Shown one piece after another: positions 1 through 5,650 of a DNA stretch of 6,286 nt (its first letter is position 1; every line of letters starts with the position of its first letter). Both the position numbers and the translations under genes were made by a program. This DNA comes from Pedosphaera sp. (GTDB taxonomy: Bacteria; Verrucomicrobiota; Verrucomicrobiae; Limisphaerales; Pedosphaeraceae): contig JAQGPB010000230.1 in the NCBI GenBank assembly GCA_028293265.1, positions 1 to 6,286 on the forward strand. The letters run 5' to 3'. Under the pieces are notes generated by a model, which saw nothing but the letters and a program-made list of their open reading frames with translations, ran no database searches and had not been told where the DNA came from.

Positions 1-240
1 GGCAGCAATACGCGCCCCCGCTGGTCTTGGCTGGTGTGCCACCCCGTCTCGGCAATTCTTTGCCGGCAATTCCTTCGGGAAAGCCCGGGTAATTCCGCGC
101 GTCCGGCAATGCCGACGCCGACCACGATCACCCCAGGCAGCGGTCACGGCTCGCTGGCTTTGAATCTTCGGTTGGAAGCGGGCCTGCGCCCGTCCGGCTT
201 TTTGTTCAAAGTTTTTGCCGGTTCGCTGACGTCCGCATGA
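1..240. other. left-edge stretch with no assignable gene
   Basis: Several frames are open here on both strands, but their translations are low-complexity (rich in R, P, G, Q) and have no start supported by a ribosome binding site. A minus-strand frame from a GTG at 131 runs off the left edge and begins with a Rossmann-like string (VIVVGVGIAGRA), but it then loses any recognisable pattern. A short inverted repeat, CCGGC at 194-198 and GCCGG at 217-221, has a T-rich loop and lies about 20 nt beyond the stop of the minus-strand ORF at 241. It is not a canonical terminator. A short imperfect direct repeat (CGGCAATTC twice) lies near 50-72. Confidence 0.5.
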
Positions 241-555
241 TCAGGTTGTTTTCTCGGTTTTCACCCTGGAGATTTTCACGCGGAAAAACACCTCTTCCAT
301 GCCTCCGACCGGTCTGGTGACCGGAATGATCCGGCTGATAGTCGGCAAAGTCCTCCCCATCCGAAGCCCGGCTCCCGGCACGATGAGCTTGACCACGAGC
401 GTGTTGCCCCGGCGCCACCGGTTGCCCAACGGCATGACGGCGCTGTTCTCTCTGTAACCTGCTGCCCTCATCGTTCTCATAATCCATCTCCCTTTCCGGG
501 ACTTCGCGATGAACTTTTCCCCGGCGTGTTCCACCTTCGCAAAGTCGCTTTTCAA
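241..555 (-). CDS. hypothetical small basic protein, possibly a frameshifted gene
   Basis: I do not recognise a family. The frame encodes about 104 residues from a TTG at 555, which is the first start after an in-frame TAA at 559-561. The C-terminal half has alternating hydrophobic segments (NTLVVKLIVPG, then EEVFFRVKISRVK) that look more like protein than the neighbouring frames, whose translations are rich in R, H, Q and G. An acidic segment in another frame starts with ATG at 604 (MEEDMDEELDEGRYLNLEK). It would read naturally into this ORF if the frame changed near the GAAAAG run at about 549-554. The ORF lies downstream of, and on the same strand as, the putative lipoprotein ending at 633, so the two may be co-transcribed. 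It could be a broken gene, a single-gene sequencing indel, or non-coding. Confidence 0.33.
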   Translation of the reverse strand: MKSDFAKVEHAGEKFIAKSRKGRWIMRTMRAAGYRENSAVMPLGNRWRRGNTLVVKLIVPGAGLRMGRTLPTISRIIPVTRPVGGMEEVFFRVKISRVKTEKTT

Positions 556-632
556 GGTTTAAATACCTGCCTTCGTCCAATTCCTCATCCATGTCTTCTT
601 CCATCTCCGTTTTAAGGTATGCCGCCTTTGGA

Positions 633-818
633 TTAATTCCGGCTGCTGTCTGTATCCGCAGAAAAAAACTGCGGGCTGGATTGACTGCTCAAAGTCCCGG
701 CAACCGCACTGTTGGTCAAAGGCTTTTCCGGGGTGTAAATGATATAATAAGTGGGTTCGTGAATGGTACAGCCCATCAATGGTGCCAGCAGCGTGGTGGT
801 TATTAACAAGATTCTCAT
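633..818 (-). CDS. short predicted lipoprotein
   Basis: This is a 61-residue protein with a type II signal peptide: MRI, then a hydrophobic stretch (LLITTTLLAPLMG), then Cys17 in the lipobox-like LMGC. Signal peptidase II would leave a mature peptide of about 45 residues rich in S, T, Y and P, anchored to a membrane through the lipidated cysteine. The ATG at 818 is chosen over an in-frame ATG at 893 because a GAGGA site lies 7 nt upstream (826-830) and because the signal peptide begins exactly here. The next possible ORF starts at 604, 28 nt downstream on the same strand. I recognise no domain in the mature part. An overlapping frame from 864 is open but reads His/Cys/Arg-rich and is taken as a shadow. 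The lipobox plus the ribosome binding site is the main support, and the protein is short enough for chance to remain possible. Confidence 0.5.
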   Translation of the reverse strand: MRILLITTTLLAPLMGCTIHEPTYYIIYTPEKPLTNSAVAGTLSSQSSPQFFSADTDSSRN

Positions 819-932
819 TCTCACGTCCTCGCTTGTATCTATCTTGAAAATACAATCCCGCCATGCTCCTTTACCATAGGGTCTTGTGCCCAAAACTTTT
901 CGTCGCCGGTTTGCCGCAGCAGATTGGTCTCT

Positions 933-953
933 GAAAAATGAAAAATGGAAAAT
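933..953 (+). repeat. three-copy 7-bp tandem repeat
   Basis: GAAAAAT, GAAAAAT and GGAAAAT follow one another directly (933-939, 940-946, 947-953), the third with one substitution. The tract is AT-rich in an otherwise GC-rich non-coding gap. It may be a slippage product with no function. Confidence 0.5.
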
Positions 954-1085
954 CGCGAATTTATCCCAGGAGGCGGACGAACGCGGCCAAAGGCGGACTT
1001 AGGCGACCGTTCCCCTGTCAATCCGGCTCCGCCCGGCCCTCCAACCCCTTTCTGACTCTTCATGCAGGGAGAGTCTTACCACGAA

Positions 1086-1110
1086 ACCTTGGACACAGAC
1101 TGTCCAACCT
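1086..1110 (+). repeat. palindromic element, copy 1 (downstream of clpB)
   Basis: ACCTTGGACA, five bases (CAGAC), then TGTCCAACCT. The inner seven bases of each arm (TTGGACA / TGTCCAA) pair perfectly and the outer three are imperfect. It matches the palindrome at 4030-4054 in inverted orientation at 22 of 25 positions. It begins 18 nt beyond the clpB stop codon, so in RNA it would form a hairpin in the clpB 3' region, but no T-run follows on the minus strand. It may be a protein-binding operator, a stabilising hairpin or a dispersed repeat. Confidence 0.65.
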
Positions 1111-1128
1111 TCCGGGGATTTTCGCTGG

Positions 1129-3732
1129 TCATTTCTTTTGAAAGACCAGTTCTCCGTTCTTCTCGGTGACTTGCACCTTGTCGCCGGGTTTGAATTCGCC
1201 CGACAGCAGTTTCATTGAAAGCGGGTCGAGAATCATTTCCTGGATCGCCCGCTTCAAGGGACGCGCGCCGAACTGCGGATCGTAGCCTTCGCTCGCGAGC
1301 AGCTTTTTCGCGGCCTTGTCCACCTCAAGCTGGAGATTCTGCTGTGCCAGCCGTTTTTCGAGCCGTTGCAACTGGATGTCCACTATCTCCGCGATCTGCT
1401 CCTCGTTGAGGCTGTGGAAAATGATGACGTCATCCACGCGGTTCAAGAACTCGGGACGGAAATGCGCCTTCAGTTCGATGCGCACCAGCTTTTCCATTTC
1501 CAATTGAGCCGCCTTGCTCTTCGGGGTGGAACCGTAAAATTCCTGGATGATGGGCGAACCGATGTTGCTGGTCATGATGATGATGGTGTTCCTGAAATCC
1601 ACGGTGCGGCCCTGGCCATCCGTCAACCGCCCGTCATCAAGCACTTGCAGCAGCACGTTGAACACATCGTGGTGAGCCTTTTCGATTTCGTCGAACAGCA
1701 CCACGCAATACGGCCGCCGCCGCACCGCCTCGCTGAGCTGCCCGCCTTCTTCATAGCCGACATAGCCGGGCGGCGCGCCGATGAGCCGCGCAACGCTGTG
1801 CTTCTCCATGTATTCGCTCATGTCAATGCGCACCATGGCGTTCTCGTCGTCGAACAAAAACTCAGCCAGTGCGCGCGCCAGTTCGGTTTTGCCAACGCCG
1901 GTCGGACCGAGAAAAATAAACGAACCGATGGGATGATTCGGCTCTTGCAAGCCGCTGCGCGAACGCCGCACGGCATTCGAGACGGCTTTGACGGCCTCCT
2001 GCTGGCCGATGACCCGGTGCTGCAAACGCTCTTCCATGCGCACCAACTTCTCGCGCTCGCCCTCCAGCATGCGGCTGACGGGAATGCCTGTCCAAGAAGC
2101 GACGACTTGCGCGATGTCTTCCTCAGTAACTTCCTCGTTAAGCAGGCGGCTGCCCTGCTGCATTTCGTGAAGCTGCTTCTGGGCGTCGGCGAGTTTTTTT
2201 TGCAACTCCGGAATCTTGCCGTATTGGATTTGCGCGGCGGTGTTCAAATCACCCCGGCGCTGTGCCTCCTCCTGCTCCTGCTTGGTCGCTTCGAGCTGTG
2301 AATTGATGATGCTGGCGGCGTTGATGGCCGCCTTTTCGTTCTGCCATTGGGCCTTAAGCTTGCTCGATTGCTCCTTCAAATTTGCCAGGTCGCGTTCTAA
2401 TTTTTTAAGCCGGTCGCGCGAGGCTTCGTCCTTCTCCTTCTTCAATGCAGCCTGCTCGATTTCCAGTTGCATGATCTGGCGCTCCAACTTGTCCACTTCC
2501 GTCGGCATGGAATCGAGCTCCATGCGCAGCCGCGCGGCGGCTTCGTCAATCAGGTCCACCGCCTTGTCGGGCAGGAAACGGTCGGCAATGTAACGGTGCG
2601 ACAACGTCGCCGCCGCCACGAGCGCGGCGTCCTGGATGCGGACGCCGTGATGCACTTCGTAACGCTCCTTCAATCCGCGTAAGATCGCGATGGTCGCTTC
2701 GACGCTTGGTTCCTTGACATAAACCGGTTGAAAACGCCGTTCGAGCGCGGGGTCTTTCTCAATGTGCTTGCGATATTCGTCGAGCGTAGTCGCGCCGATG
2801 CAGCGCAATTCGCCGCGCGCCAATGCGGGCTTGAGCATGTTGGCCGCATCCGCCGCGCCTTCGGCCGCACCCGCGCCGATCAAGGTGTGCAACTCATCAA
2901 TGAACAAAATAATCCGGCCTTCGCTGGAGGTGATTTCCTTGAGGAACGCCTTGAGCCGGTCCTCGAATTCGCCGCGGTACTTGGCCCCGGCAATCATCGC
3001 GCTCAGGTCCATGGCAACAAGTTTGCGGTTCTTGAGCGACTCCGGAACATCGCCGCTGATGATGCGTCGAGCCAAGCCCTCGGCAATCGCCGTCTTGCCG
3101 ACGCCGGGTTCGCCGATGAGCACCGGATTGTTTTTGGTGCGGCGCGTCAAGACTTGCATCACCCGGCGGATTTCCTCGTCGCGGCCGATGACCGGGTCAA
3201 TTTTCCCGGCGCGCGCGAGCGCGGTGAGATCGCGCCCATATTTTTCGAGCGCCTGAAATTTGTCCTCGGGATTGGGATCGGTGACGCGCTGATTGCCGCG
3301 CAATTCGGCCAGGGCTTTTAGCACCTCGCTTTGCTTGATGCCGTGGGCTTGAAAAATCTTTTTAAGCGACGCACCGCCCTCGGCGAGCAGCCCCAGCAGA
3401 AGATGTTCGGTGCTGACGTAATCATCCTTGAGCTTGTTGGCCTGCGCCTCGGCGGCGTCCATCACCCGGCGAAGCGTGTTGCCGACAAAGGTGTCCGCGG
3501 CCGCGCCCTGCACCTTGACCCGGTGCTCGATAGCTTGTTCGACGTCAGTGGATAATTTCGCGATGGGAACGCCCAGCTTTTGCAGCAAGGGCTGGATGAG
3601 GCCGTCCTGTTGTTCGAGCAACGCGGCAAAAAGATGTTCGCCATCCACCTCCTGGTTGGAATGTTCCCGGGCAATCCGCTGGGCGGATTGCAGCGCTTCC
3701 TGAGCCTTGATGGTCAGCCGTTCAGCTTGCAT
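1129..3732 (-). CDS. clpB: ATP-dependent disaggregase ClpB
   Basis: ClpB is the cytosolic Hsp100 AAA+ hexamer that, with DnaK/DnaJ/GrpE, pulls polypeptides out of aggregates after heat or other stress. The 867 residues match the usual length of about 860, so the gene looks complete. Domains in order are as follows. The N-domain with double Clp-N repeats covers about 1-145. NBD1 has Walker A GEPGVGKT 207-214, pore loop KYRG 251-254, Walker B ILFIDE 275-280 and Arg finger ERR 331-333. A long coiled-coil M-domain covers about 405-530, and this insertion separates ClpB from ClpA/ClpC. NBD2 has Walker A GPTGVGKT 609-616, pore loop GYVGY 656-660, Walker B VVLFDE 677-682 and sensor 2 GARPLKR 822-828. 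There is no ClpP-binding IGF/L loop, as expected for ClpB. The start ATG at 3732 has an AAGGGA site 7 nt upstream. Matching palindromes flank the gene, and no partner chaperone gene is adjacent. Confidence 0.98.
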   Translation of the reverse strand: MQAERLTIKAQEALQSAQRIAREHSNQEVDGEHLFAALLEQQDGLIQPLLQKLGVPIAKLSTDVEQAIEHRVKVQGAAADTFVGNTLRRVMDAAEAQANKLKDDYVSTEHLLLGLLAEGGASLKKIFQAHGIKQSEVLKALAELRGNQRVTDPNPEDKFQALEKYGRDLTALARAGKIDPVIGRDEEIRRVMQVLTRRTKNNPVLIGEPGVGKTAIAEGLARRIISGDVPESLKNRKLVAMDLSAMIAGAKYRGEFEDRLKAFLKEITSSEGRIILFIDELHTLIGAGAAEGAADAANMLKPALARGELRCIGATTLDEYRKHIEKDPALERRFQPVYVKEPSVEATIAILRGLKERYEVHHGVRIQDAALVAAATLSHRYIADRFLPDKAVDLIDEAAARLRMELDSMPTEVDKLERQIMQLEIEQAALKKEKDEASRDRLKKLERDLANLKEQSSKLKAQWQNEKAAINAASIINSQLEATKQEQEEAQRRGDLNTAAQIQYGKIPELQKKLADAQKQLHEMQQGSRLLNEEVTEEDIAQVVASWTGIPVSRMLEGEREKLVRMEERLQHRVIGQQEAVKAVSNAVRRSRSGLQEPNHPIGSFIFLGPTGVGKTELARALAEFLFDDENAMVRIDMSEYMEKHSVARLIGAPPGYVGYEEGGQLSEAVRRRPYCVVLFDEIEKAHHDVFNVLLQVLDDGRLTDGQGRTVDFRNTIIIMTSNIGSPIIQEFYGSTPKSKAAQLEMEKLVRIELKAHFRPEFLNRVDDVIIFHSLNEEQIAEIVDIQLQRLEKRLAQQNLQLEVDKAAKKLLASEGYDPQFGARPLKRAIQEMILDPLSMKLLSGEFKPGDKVQVTEKNGELVFQKK

Positions 3733-3738
3733 AAGTCG

Positions 3739-3744
3739 TCCCTT
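3739..3744 (-). promoter_or_regulatory. clpB ribosome binding site
   Basis: On the minus strand AAGGGA ends 6 nt before the ATG at 3732. It supports that start together with the conserved ClpB N-terminus ([14 protein letters not shown]). Confidence 0.7.
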
Positions 3745-3783
3745 GCCTCGTTAGTTGGTTCACTTTCCCATCGCACGCGCGCG

Positions 3784-3812
3784 ATATAACAACACAATTA
3801 GAGAATAATTCA
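3784..3812 (-). promoter_or_regulatory. candidate proximal clpB promoter (weak)
   Basis: On the minus strand a TTATAT at 3789-3784 resembles a -10 box, with only a poor -35 (TGAATT at 3812-3807) 17 nt upstream. The 5' leader would be about 45 nt. I see no sigma32-type box, CIRCE or CtsR-type repeat here. The -10 alone is weak evidence in this AT-rich stretch. Confidence 0.25.
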
Positions 3813-3875
3813 TCCGCCATCAGACGGCAAGCGCGGCTTCAGGTGAAGGCAGAAATTTGGGCTCGATACGAAATG

Positions 3876-3914
3876 AAAAACGGGGCGGCCGCTGAAACAA
3901 ATGGACCGCCCCGG
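3876..3914 (-). terminator. Rho-independent terminator-like hairpin, minus strand
   Basis: Read on the minus strand, CGGGGCGG (3913-3906) pairs perfectly with CCGCCCCG (3888-3881), and the stem can extend by CC/GG past a one-base bulge. It is followed at once by five T residues (3880-3876). No T-run follows on the plus strand, so it is directional. No minus-strand gene ends just upstream, since the nearest is the hydrolase ending at 4496 beyond another strong hairpin. It therefore either shields clpB from read-through, ends a short RNA begun near 4017, or acts as an attenuator in a long clpB leader. Confidence 0.6.
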
Positions 3915-4023
3915 CCATTGGCCATCTTAGACGCGCCTCAGCTTATGGGTTGGCGATTCGTTGGGTATGGGGTGTTGGCCCCGAATGTCCGGCGTAACCA
4001 AGGTAATCGCACTCGTCAAAATA

Positions 4024-4051
4024 ATTTTAACCTTGGACAGTCTATGTCCAA
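4024..4051 (-). promoter_or_regulatory. candidate minus-strand promoter overlapping the palindrome
   Basis: On the minus strand TTGGAC (4051-4046), a 16-nt spacer and TAAAAT (4029-4024) form a sigma70-like pair. The -35 match is only three of six, while the -10 is good. The spacer and -35 are made of the palindrome itself, so a protein bound there would block or assist RNA polymerase. Transcription would start near 4017 and run toward the hairpin at 3914-3876 and then clpB. This is inference only. Confidence 0.28.
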
Positions 4052-4054
4052 GGT
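4030..4054 (+). repeat. perfect palindromic element, copy 2 (upstream of clpB)
   Basis: ACCTTGGACA, five bases (GTCTA), then TGTCCAAGGT: ten-base arms with no mismatch. It lies between divergent genes, 42 nt before the plus-strand small ORF start and about 300 nt before clpB. Its size and symmetry suit a dimeric repressor or activator, and a copy sits at 1086-1110 in inverted orientation. It is not the LexA-type TGTTC-N4-GAACA motif that I recall for Verrucomicrobia. Confidence 0.7.
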
Positions 4055-4096
4055 CCCTTGCTACGGTGGTTCCAATAAAACGAAAGGTTTATGATT

Positions 4097-4300
4097 ATGA
4101 TGAATCAAAAACAATTGGAACTGGAGCTGGCGGGGGCGAATCGCTGCCCGCACGTGATGAAACGGGATTCGCGGGCCAACCGCGCCAACTGGTGGTTCGG
4201 CCAGATGCGGCAGGTGGTGGACCGGGCTTTTGAATGGGAACCGGCCCCGCGCTTTCAGCCGGAGCAAACCTTGCTCTCCGAAAGCGATACTCGCAATTGA
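4097..4300 (+). CDS. small conserved-looking hypothetical protein (WWF-Q-MR core)
   Basis: The protein has 67 residues. An N-terminal LELELAGANRC stretch precedes a basic region (KRDSRANRAN), then WWFGQMRQVVDRAFEW and a proline-rich PAPRFQPEQ tail. I have no function for it. I recall similar short Verrucomicrobia proteins with a WWF..M..VVD.A..W core followed by P.P.PEQ, but cannot verify this here. There is no signal peptide or membrane segment, so it is probably cytoplasmic. Three ATG codons lie close together (4091, 4097, 4100). The AAAGG at 4083-4087 is 9 nt before 4097 and only 3 nt before 4091, so 4097 is preferred. The palindrome at 4030-4054 lies just upstream and a strong hairpin follows at 4372, which suggests an independent short transcript. 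The opposite-strand frame at 4061-4267 is taken as its shadow. Confidence 0.68.
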   Translation: MMNQKQLELELAGANRCPHVMKRDSRANRANWWFGQMRQVVDRAFEWEPAPRFQPEQTLLSESDTRN

Positions 4301-4371
4301 GTTCCAGATCTTCCCGGAAACGACGATCGGTTCCTCAAACCAAGGAGGTGGGGTCGCGTAATCCGGTCAAC

Positions 4372-4418
4372 CAGCCCGGCGCTGCAAGCTACCGGTCCCG
4401 CTTGCAGTGACCGGGCTG
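4372..4418 (+). terminator. strong hairpin between convergent genes
   Basis: CAGCCCGG (4372-4379) pairs with CCGGGCTG (4411-4418), and CTGCAAGC (4382-4389) pairs with GCTTGCAG (4400-4407). That gives 16 base pairs with one small internal loop and a 10-nt apical loop. It sits 71 nt past the small plus-strand gene and 77 nt from the end of the convergent hydrolase gene, the expected place for a shared terminator. The plus-strand T-tract is poor (ATTTGCTTTG). On the minus strand, T-rich sequence lies before the hairpin (about 4470-4443), not after it. Termination efficiency is therefore uncertain. Confidence 0.55.
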
Positions 4419-4495
4419 ATTTGCTTTGCAGGGAATTGGCCACGAAAAAGCAAAAAAGGCACAAAAGCGAAATGAGACGCAACACGCAATGAATT

Positions 4496-5122
4496 TCACT
4501 CAGGCGCGTAGCCGGCAAGGATGAAGTTTCGGATGAGGCTCACTTCGGCTTCGCCGGCGATGTTGTGGGCTTTTACAAATTCATGCCAGGCAATATTGAG
4601 GCCCGCATCTTTCAAATCCTGGATTTGTTTGCGCACCGCCAAAAAGGGAATGATGGGGTCTTGAAATCCGTGCGTGATGAGAAAACGCTGCTTCCGCGCG
4701 ATGGGCGAAATGTCCCGCAACGATTCCTCCGGTTCATGCACGTAACCGCTGATGCCGACCAATCCGGCAAAGCGATGCGGATAGCGCATCCCGACTTCGA
4801 TGGTCATGAGGCAGCCCTGCGAGAAGCCGGCGAAGACGGTTTGCTCGGTGGGATAACCGGCGGCGCGTTGGGCGTCGAGCAGTTCAAAAAGCATTTTGCG
4901 GCTGCGCAGCACACCGGCCGAGGCATCGCCGACAAAATCATACCATGCGAAACCGCCGTAATAAGGATCGGGAGCGTTGACGAGCAGGTAATTCATCGAG
5001 GCAATATCCAACGCCTCGGGCAGCCAGCGAAATCCAGCCAGGCTGTCGCCCAACCCGTGCAACATCACCATCAGGCGGCGGGAATTTTTTTTCACCGCCG
5101 GAACAAATTCAGTTTCCAACAT
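4496..5122 (-). CDS. alpha/beta hydrolase, phospholipase/carboxylesterase family
   Basis: The 208 residues fit the Abhydrolase_2 (phospholipase/carboxylesterase) family of soluble serine esterases, usually about 200-230 residues. Visible landmarks are the oxyanion-hole loop HGLGD (22-26), the WYD segment (60-62), the nucleophile elbow GFSQG with Ser101 (99-103), Asp155 in HGFQDPIIP (151-159) and the probable catalytic His186 in KAHNIAGEAE. The complete triad suggests an active enzyme. Family members hydrolyse short acyl esters, lysophospholipids or acyl thioesters, and the sequence does not decide the substrate. There is no signal peptide, so it is likely cytoplasmic. The ATG at 5122 gives the normal N-terminus but lacks a clear Shine-Dalgarno site. 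It is transcribed alone, divergent from ctaD and convergent with the small gene ending at 4300. Confidence 0.9.
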   Translation of the reverse strand: MLETEFVPAVKKNSRRLMVMLHGLGDSLAGFRWLPEALDIASMNYLLVNAPDPYYGGFAWYDFVGDASAGVLRSRKMLFELLDAQRAAGYPTEQTVFAGFSQGCLMTIEVGMRYPHRFAGLVGISGYVHEPEESLRDISPIARKQRFLITHGFQDPIIPFLAVRKQIQDLKDAGLNIAWHEFVKAHNIAGEAEVSLIRNFILAGYAPE

Positions 5123-5226
5123 GGAATTAGTTTGGAGCAGTTGCGCGAGATTTCAAATGGGAATTGCAGAATTGCTGATTTTAACGAAGAAAAATCCAGC
5201 CCCGTGGTTGGGGTCTGCGCGTGGTA

Positions 5227-5325
5227 AAAGCGGCAGAGGACTGCCGCACTCCAAGACGCTTCGCGAGCAACTGGCCCGCTCGAACCTCCGCCAGGTCTTG
5301 GACTGCGGCAGTCCTCTGCCGCTTT
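5227..5325. repeat. REP/BIME-like paired inverted hairpins
   Basis: Two 31-nt arms (5227-5257 and 5295-5325) are reverse complements at 30 of 31 positions, separated by 37 nt. Each arm is itself a hairpin: GCGGCAG, 4 nt, CTGCCGC. The spacer holds a further short inverted repeat (CGAGC / GCTCG), so the whole unit could fold as a cruciform. Outward reading on either strand ends in hairpin plus TTT, giving a weak bidirectional terminator. I recall this family as widespread in Verrucomicrobia genomes. It resembles RAYT-mobilised REP elements in form, but no transposase is present here. Confidence 0.85.
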
Positions 5326-5392
5326 CGCAACTGAAATCAATGCTGACTATAGAGACGCAGAAAAGCAAAGGGACAAACGCACTCAGTTTCTT

Positions 5393-5438
5393 CTCCCTCT
5401 CCGCACGACGCAGGAGTGGGGAGAGGGCCGGGGAGAGG
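5393..5438. repeat. GA/CT-rich intergenic hairpin repeat
   Basis: CCCTCTCCGCAC (5395-5406) pairs with GTGGGGAGAGGG (5416-5427) at 11 of 12 positions around a 9-nt loop. A second GGGGAGAGG copy follows at 5430-5438 and can compete for the same left arm. Elements of this form (CTCTCC ... GGAGAGGG) are common dispersed intergenic repeats in soil bacteria as I recall. Its role is unknown and it is unrelated in sequence to the hairpin pair at 5227-5325. Confidence 0.6.
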
Positions 5439-5508
5439 TGTGTCTTATTTTCGATTCCTCGGTCGTGTCGCCTGACGCTGCGCCCGTCTCGGTCAAAAAC
5501 AGCATTAA

Positions 5509-5525
5509 GTTGCGGATAACGCAAC
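5509..5525. promoter_or_regulatory. small palindrome upstream of the ctaD promoter
   Basis: GTTGCG, five bases (GATAA), CGCAAC form a perfect six-base inverted repeat, 20 nt before the proposed -35 box. The position would suit an activator site. The palindrome is short enough for chance, and I do not assign a regulator. Confidence 0.3.
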
Positions 5526-5545
5526 CTTATATCGCCATTCTGCCG

Positions 5546-5575
5546 TTGACACTGGCGAATAAGAAAAGTTATCGT
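5546..5575 (+). promoter_or_regulatory. probable sigma70-type promoter for ctaD
   Basis: A perfect TTGACA -35 (5546-5551) is followed after 18 nt by TATCGT (5570-5575), which matches four of six -10 positions. Transcription would start near 5582, leaving a leader of about 70 nt before the ctaD ATG at 5651. It faces ctaD and lies beyond both repeat elements. Confidence 0.5.
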
Positions 5576-5650
5576 AATTCACTAAAATTTAGGTTAGTTA
5601 GTTTGATTAATAGTTCGCGTGAAGCTGAACCAGTCATTTAAAATATAAGT

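Larger units (their letters stand above)
819..1128. other. non-coding gap between clpB and the lipoprotein gene
   Basis: No convincing gene is present. One minus-strand frame (839-1063) is open but proline/glycine/arginine-rich and featureless. The gap holds the palindrome at 1086-1110, an A-rich tandem repeat at 933-953, and a small inverted repeat (TTGTAT 833-838, ATACAA 850-855) just upstream of the lipoprotein ribosome binding site. The motif GGCGGAC occurs twice near 971-999. Any promoter for the lipoprotein should lie here, but I see no clear -35/-10 pair. Confidence 0.5.
3733..4090. other. structured divergent intergenic region upstream of clpB
   Basis: This 358-nt gap separates clpB (minus) from a small plus-strand gene. 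From right to left it holds the perfect palindrome at 4030-4054, a possible minus-strand promoter overlapping it, and several short self-complementary runs (GGGG-6 nt-CCCC near 3969-3982, GGCCATTGGCC near 3913-3923). It also holds a terminator-like hairpin with a T-run on the minus strand and a second possible promoter nearer clpB. Open frames crossing it have no supported start and look like chance. Confidence 0.6.
5123..5650. other. divergent intergenic region between the hydrolase and ctaD
   Basis: This 528-nt gap has no convincing gene. Frames through it translate the hairpin repeats into strings such as SGRGLPHSKTL and VLDCGSPLPL. It contains a paired-hairpin repeat (5227-5325), a second GA/CT-rich hairpin repeat (5393-5438), a small palindrome (5509-5525) and a probable ctaD promoter (5546-5575). 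From about 5560 to 5650 the sequence is AT-rich, as expected of a promoter and leader. A possible -10-like TAAAAT for the hydrolase lies near 5180 on the minus strand but lacks a -35. Confidence 0.65.

Noticed and set aside
1..131. A minus-strand frame from GTG 131 begins with VIVVGVGIAGRA, resembling the nucleotide-binding start of an oxidoreductase.
   Set aside because: It lacks a ribosome binding site and an ATG, and the following residues lose any Rossmann pattern. Too little lies inside the window to support a gene.
559..864. A minus-strand open frame from ATG 864 with AAAGGAG almost touching the start codon.
   Set aside because: Spacing of about one base is too short, and the product reads His/Cys/Arg-rich. 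The overlapping frame has a clear lipobox and better-spaced ribosome binding site.
1366..2301. A 311-residue plus-strand open frame opposite clpB.
   Set aside because: It is antisense to the highly conserved ClpB frame, His/Leu-rich, and has no recognisable domain. It is a typical shadow in GC-rich DNA.
3967..3972. CCCCAT on the minus strand resembles a sigma32 -10 element upstream of clpB.
   Set aside because: No CTTGAA-like -35 occurs 13-17 nt upstream. The nearest CTTGG is about 24 nt away, so it is not a credible heat-shock promoter.
4030..4054. The palindrome as a LexA/SOS box.
   Set aside because: The core TTGGACA-N5-TGTCCAA differs from the TGTTC-N4-GAACA type I recall for this phylum, and no SOS gene is adjacent.
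4565..5227. A 220-residue plus-strand open frame opposite the hydrolase.
   Set aside because: The opposite strand carries a complete catalytic triad and a family-length protein. This frame shows no motif.
5121..5524. Open frames on both strands through the intergenic repeats, with SGRGLP and CGSPLPL strings.
   Set aside because: They are translations of the inverted hairpin repeat, and the same motif appears on both strands because the element is palindromic.
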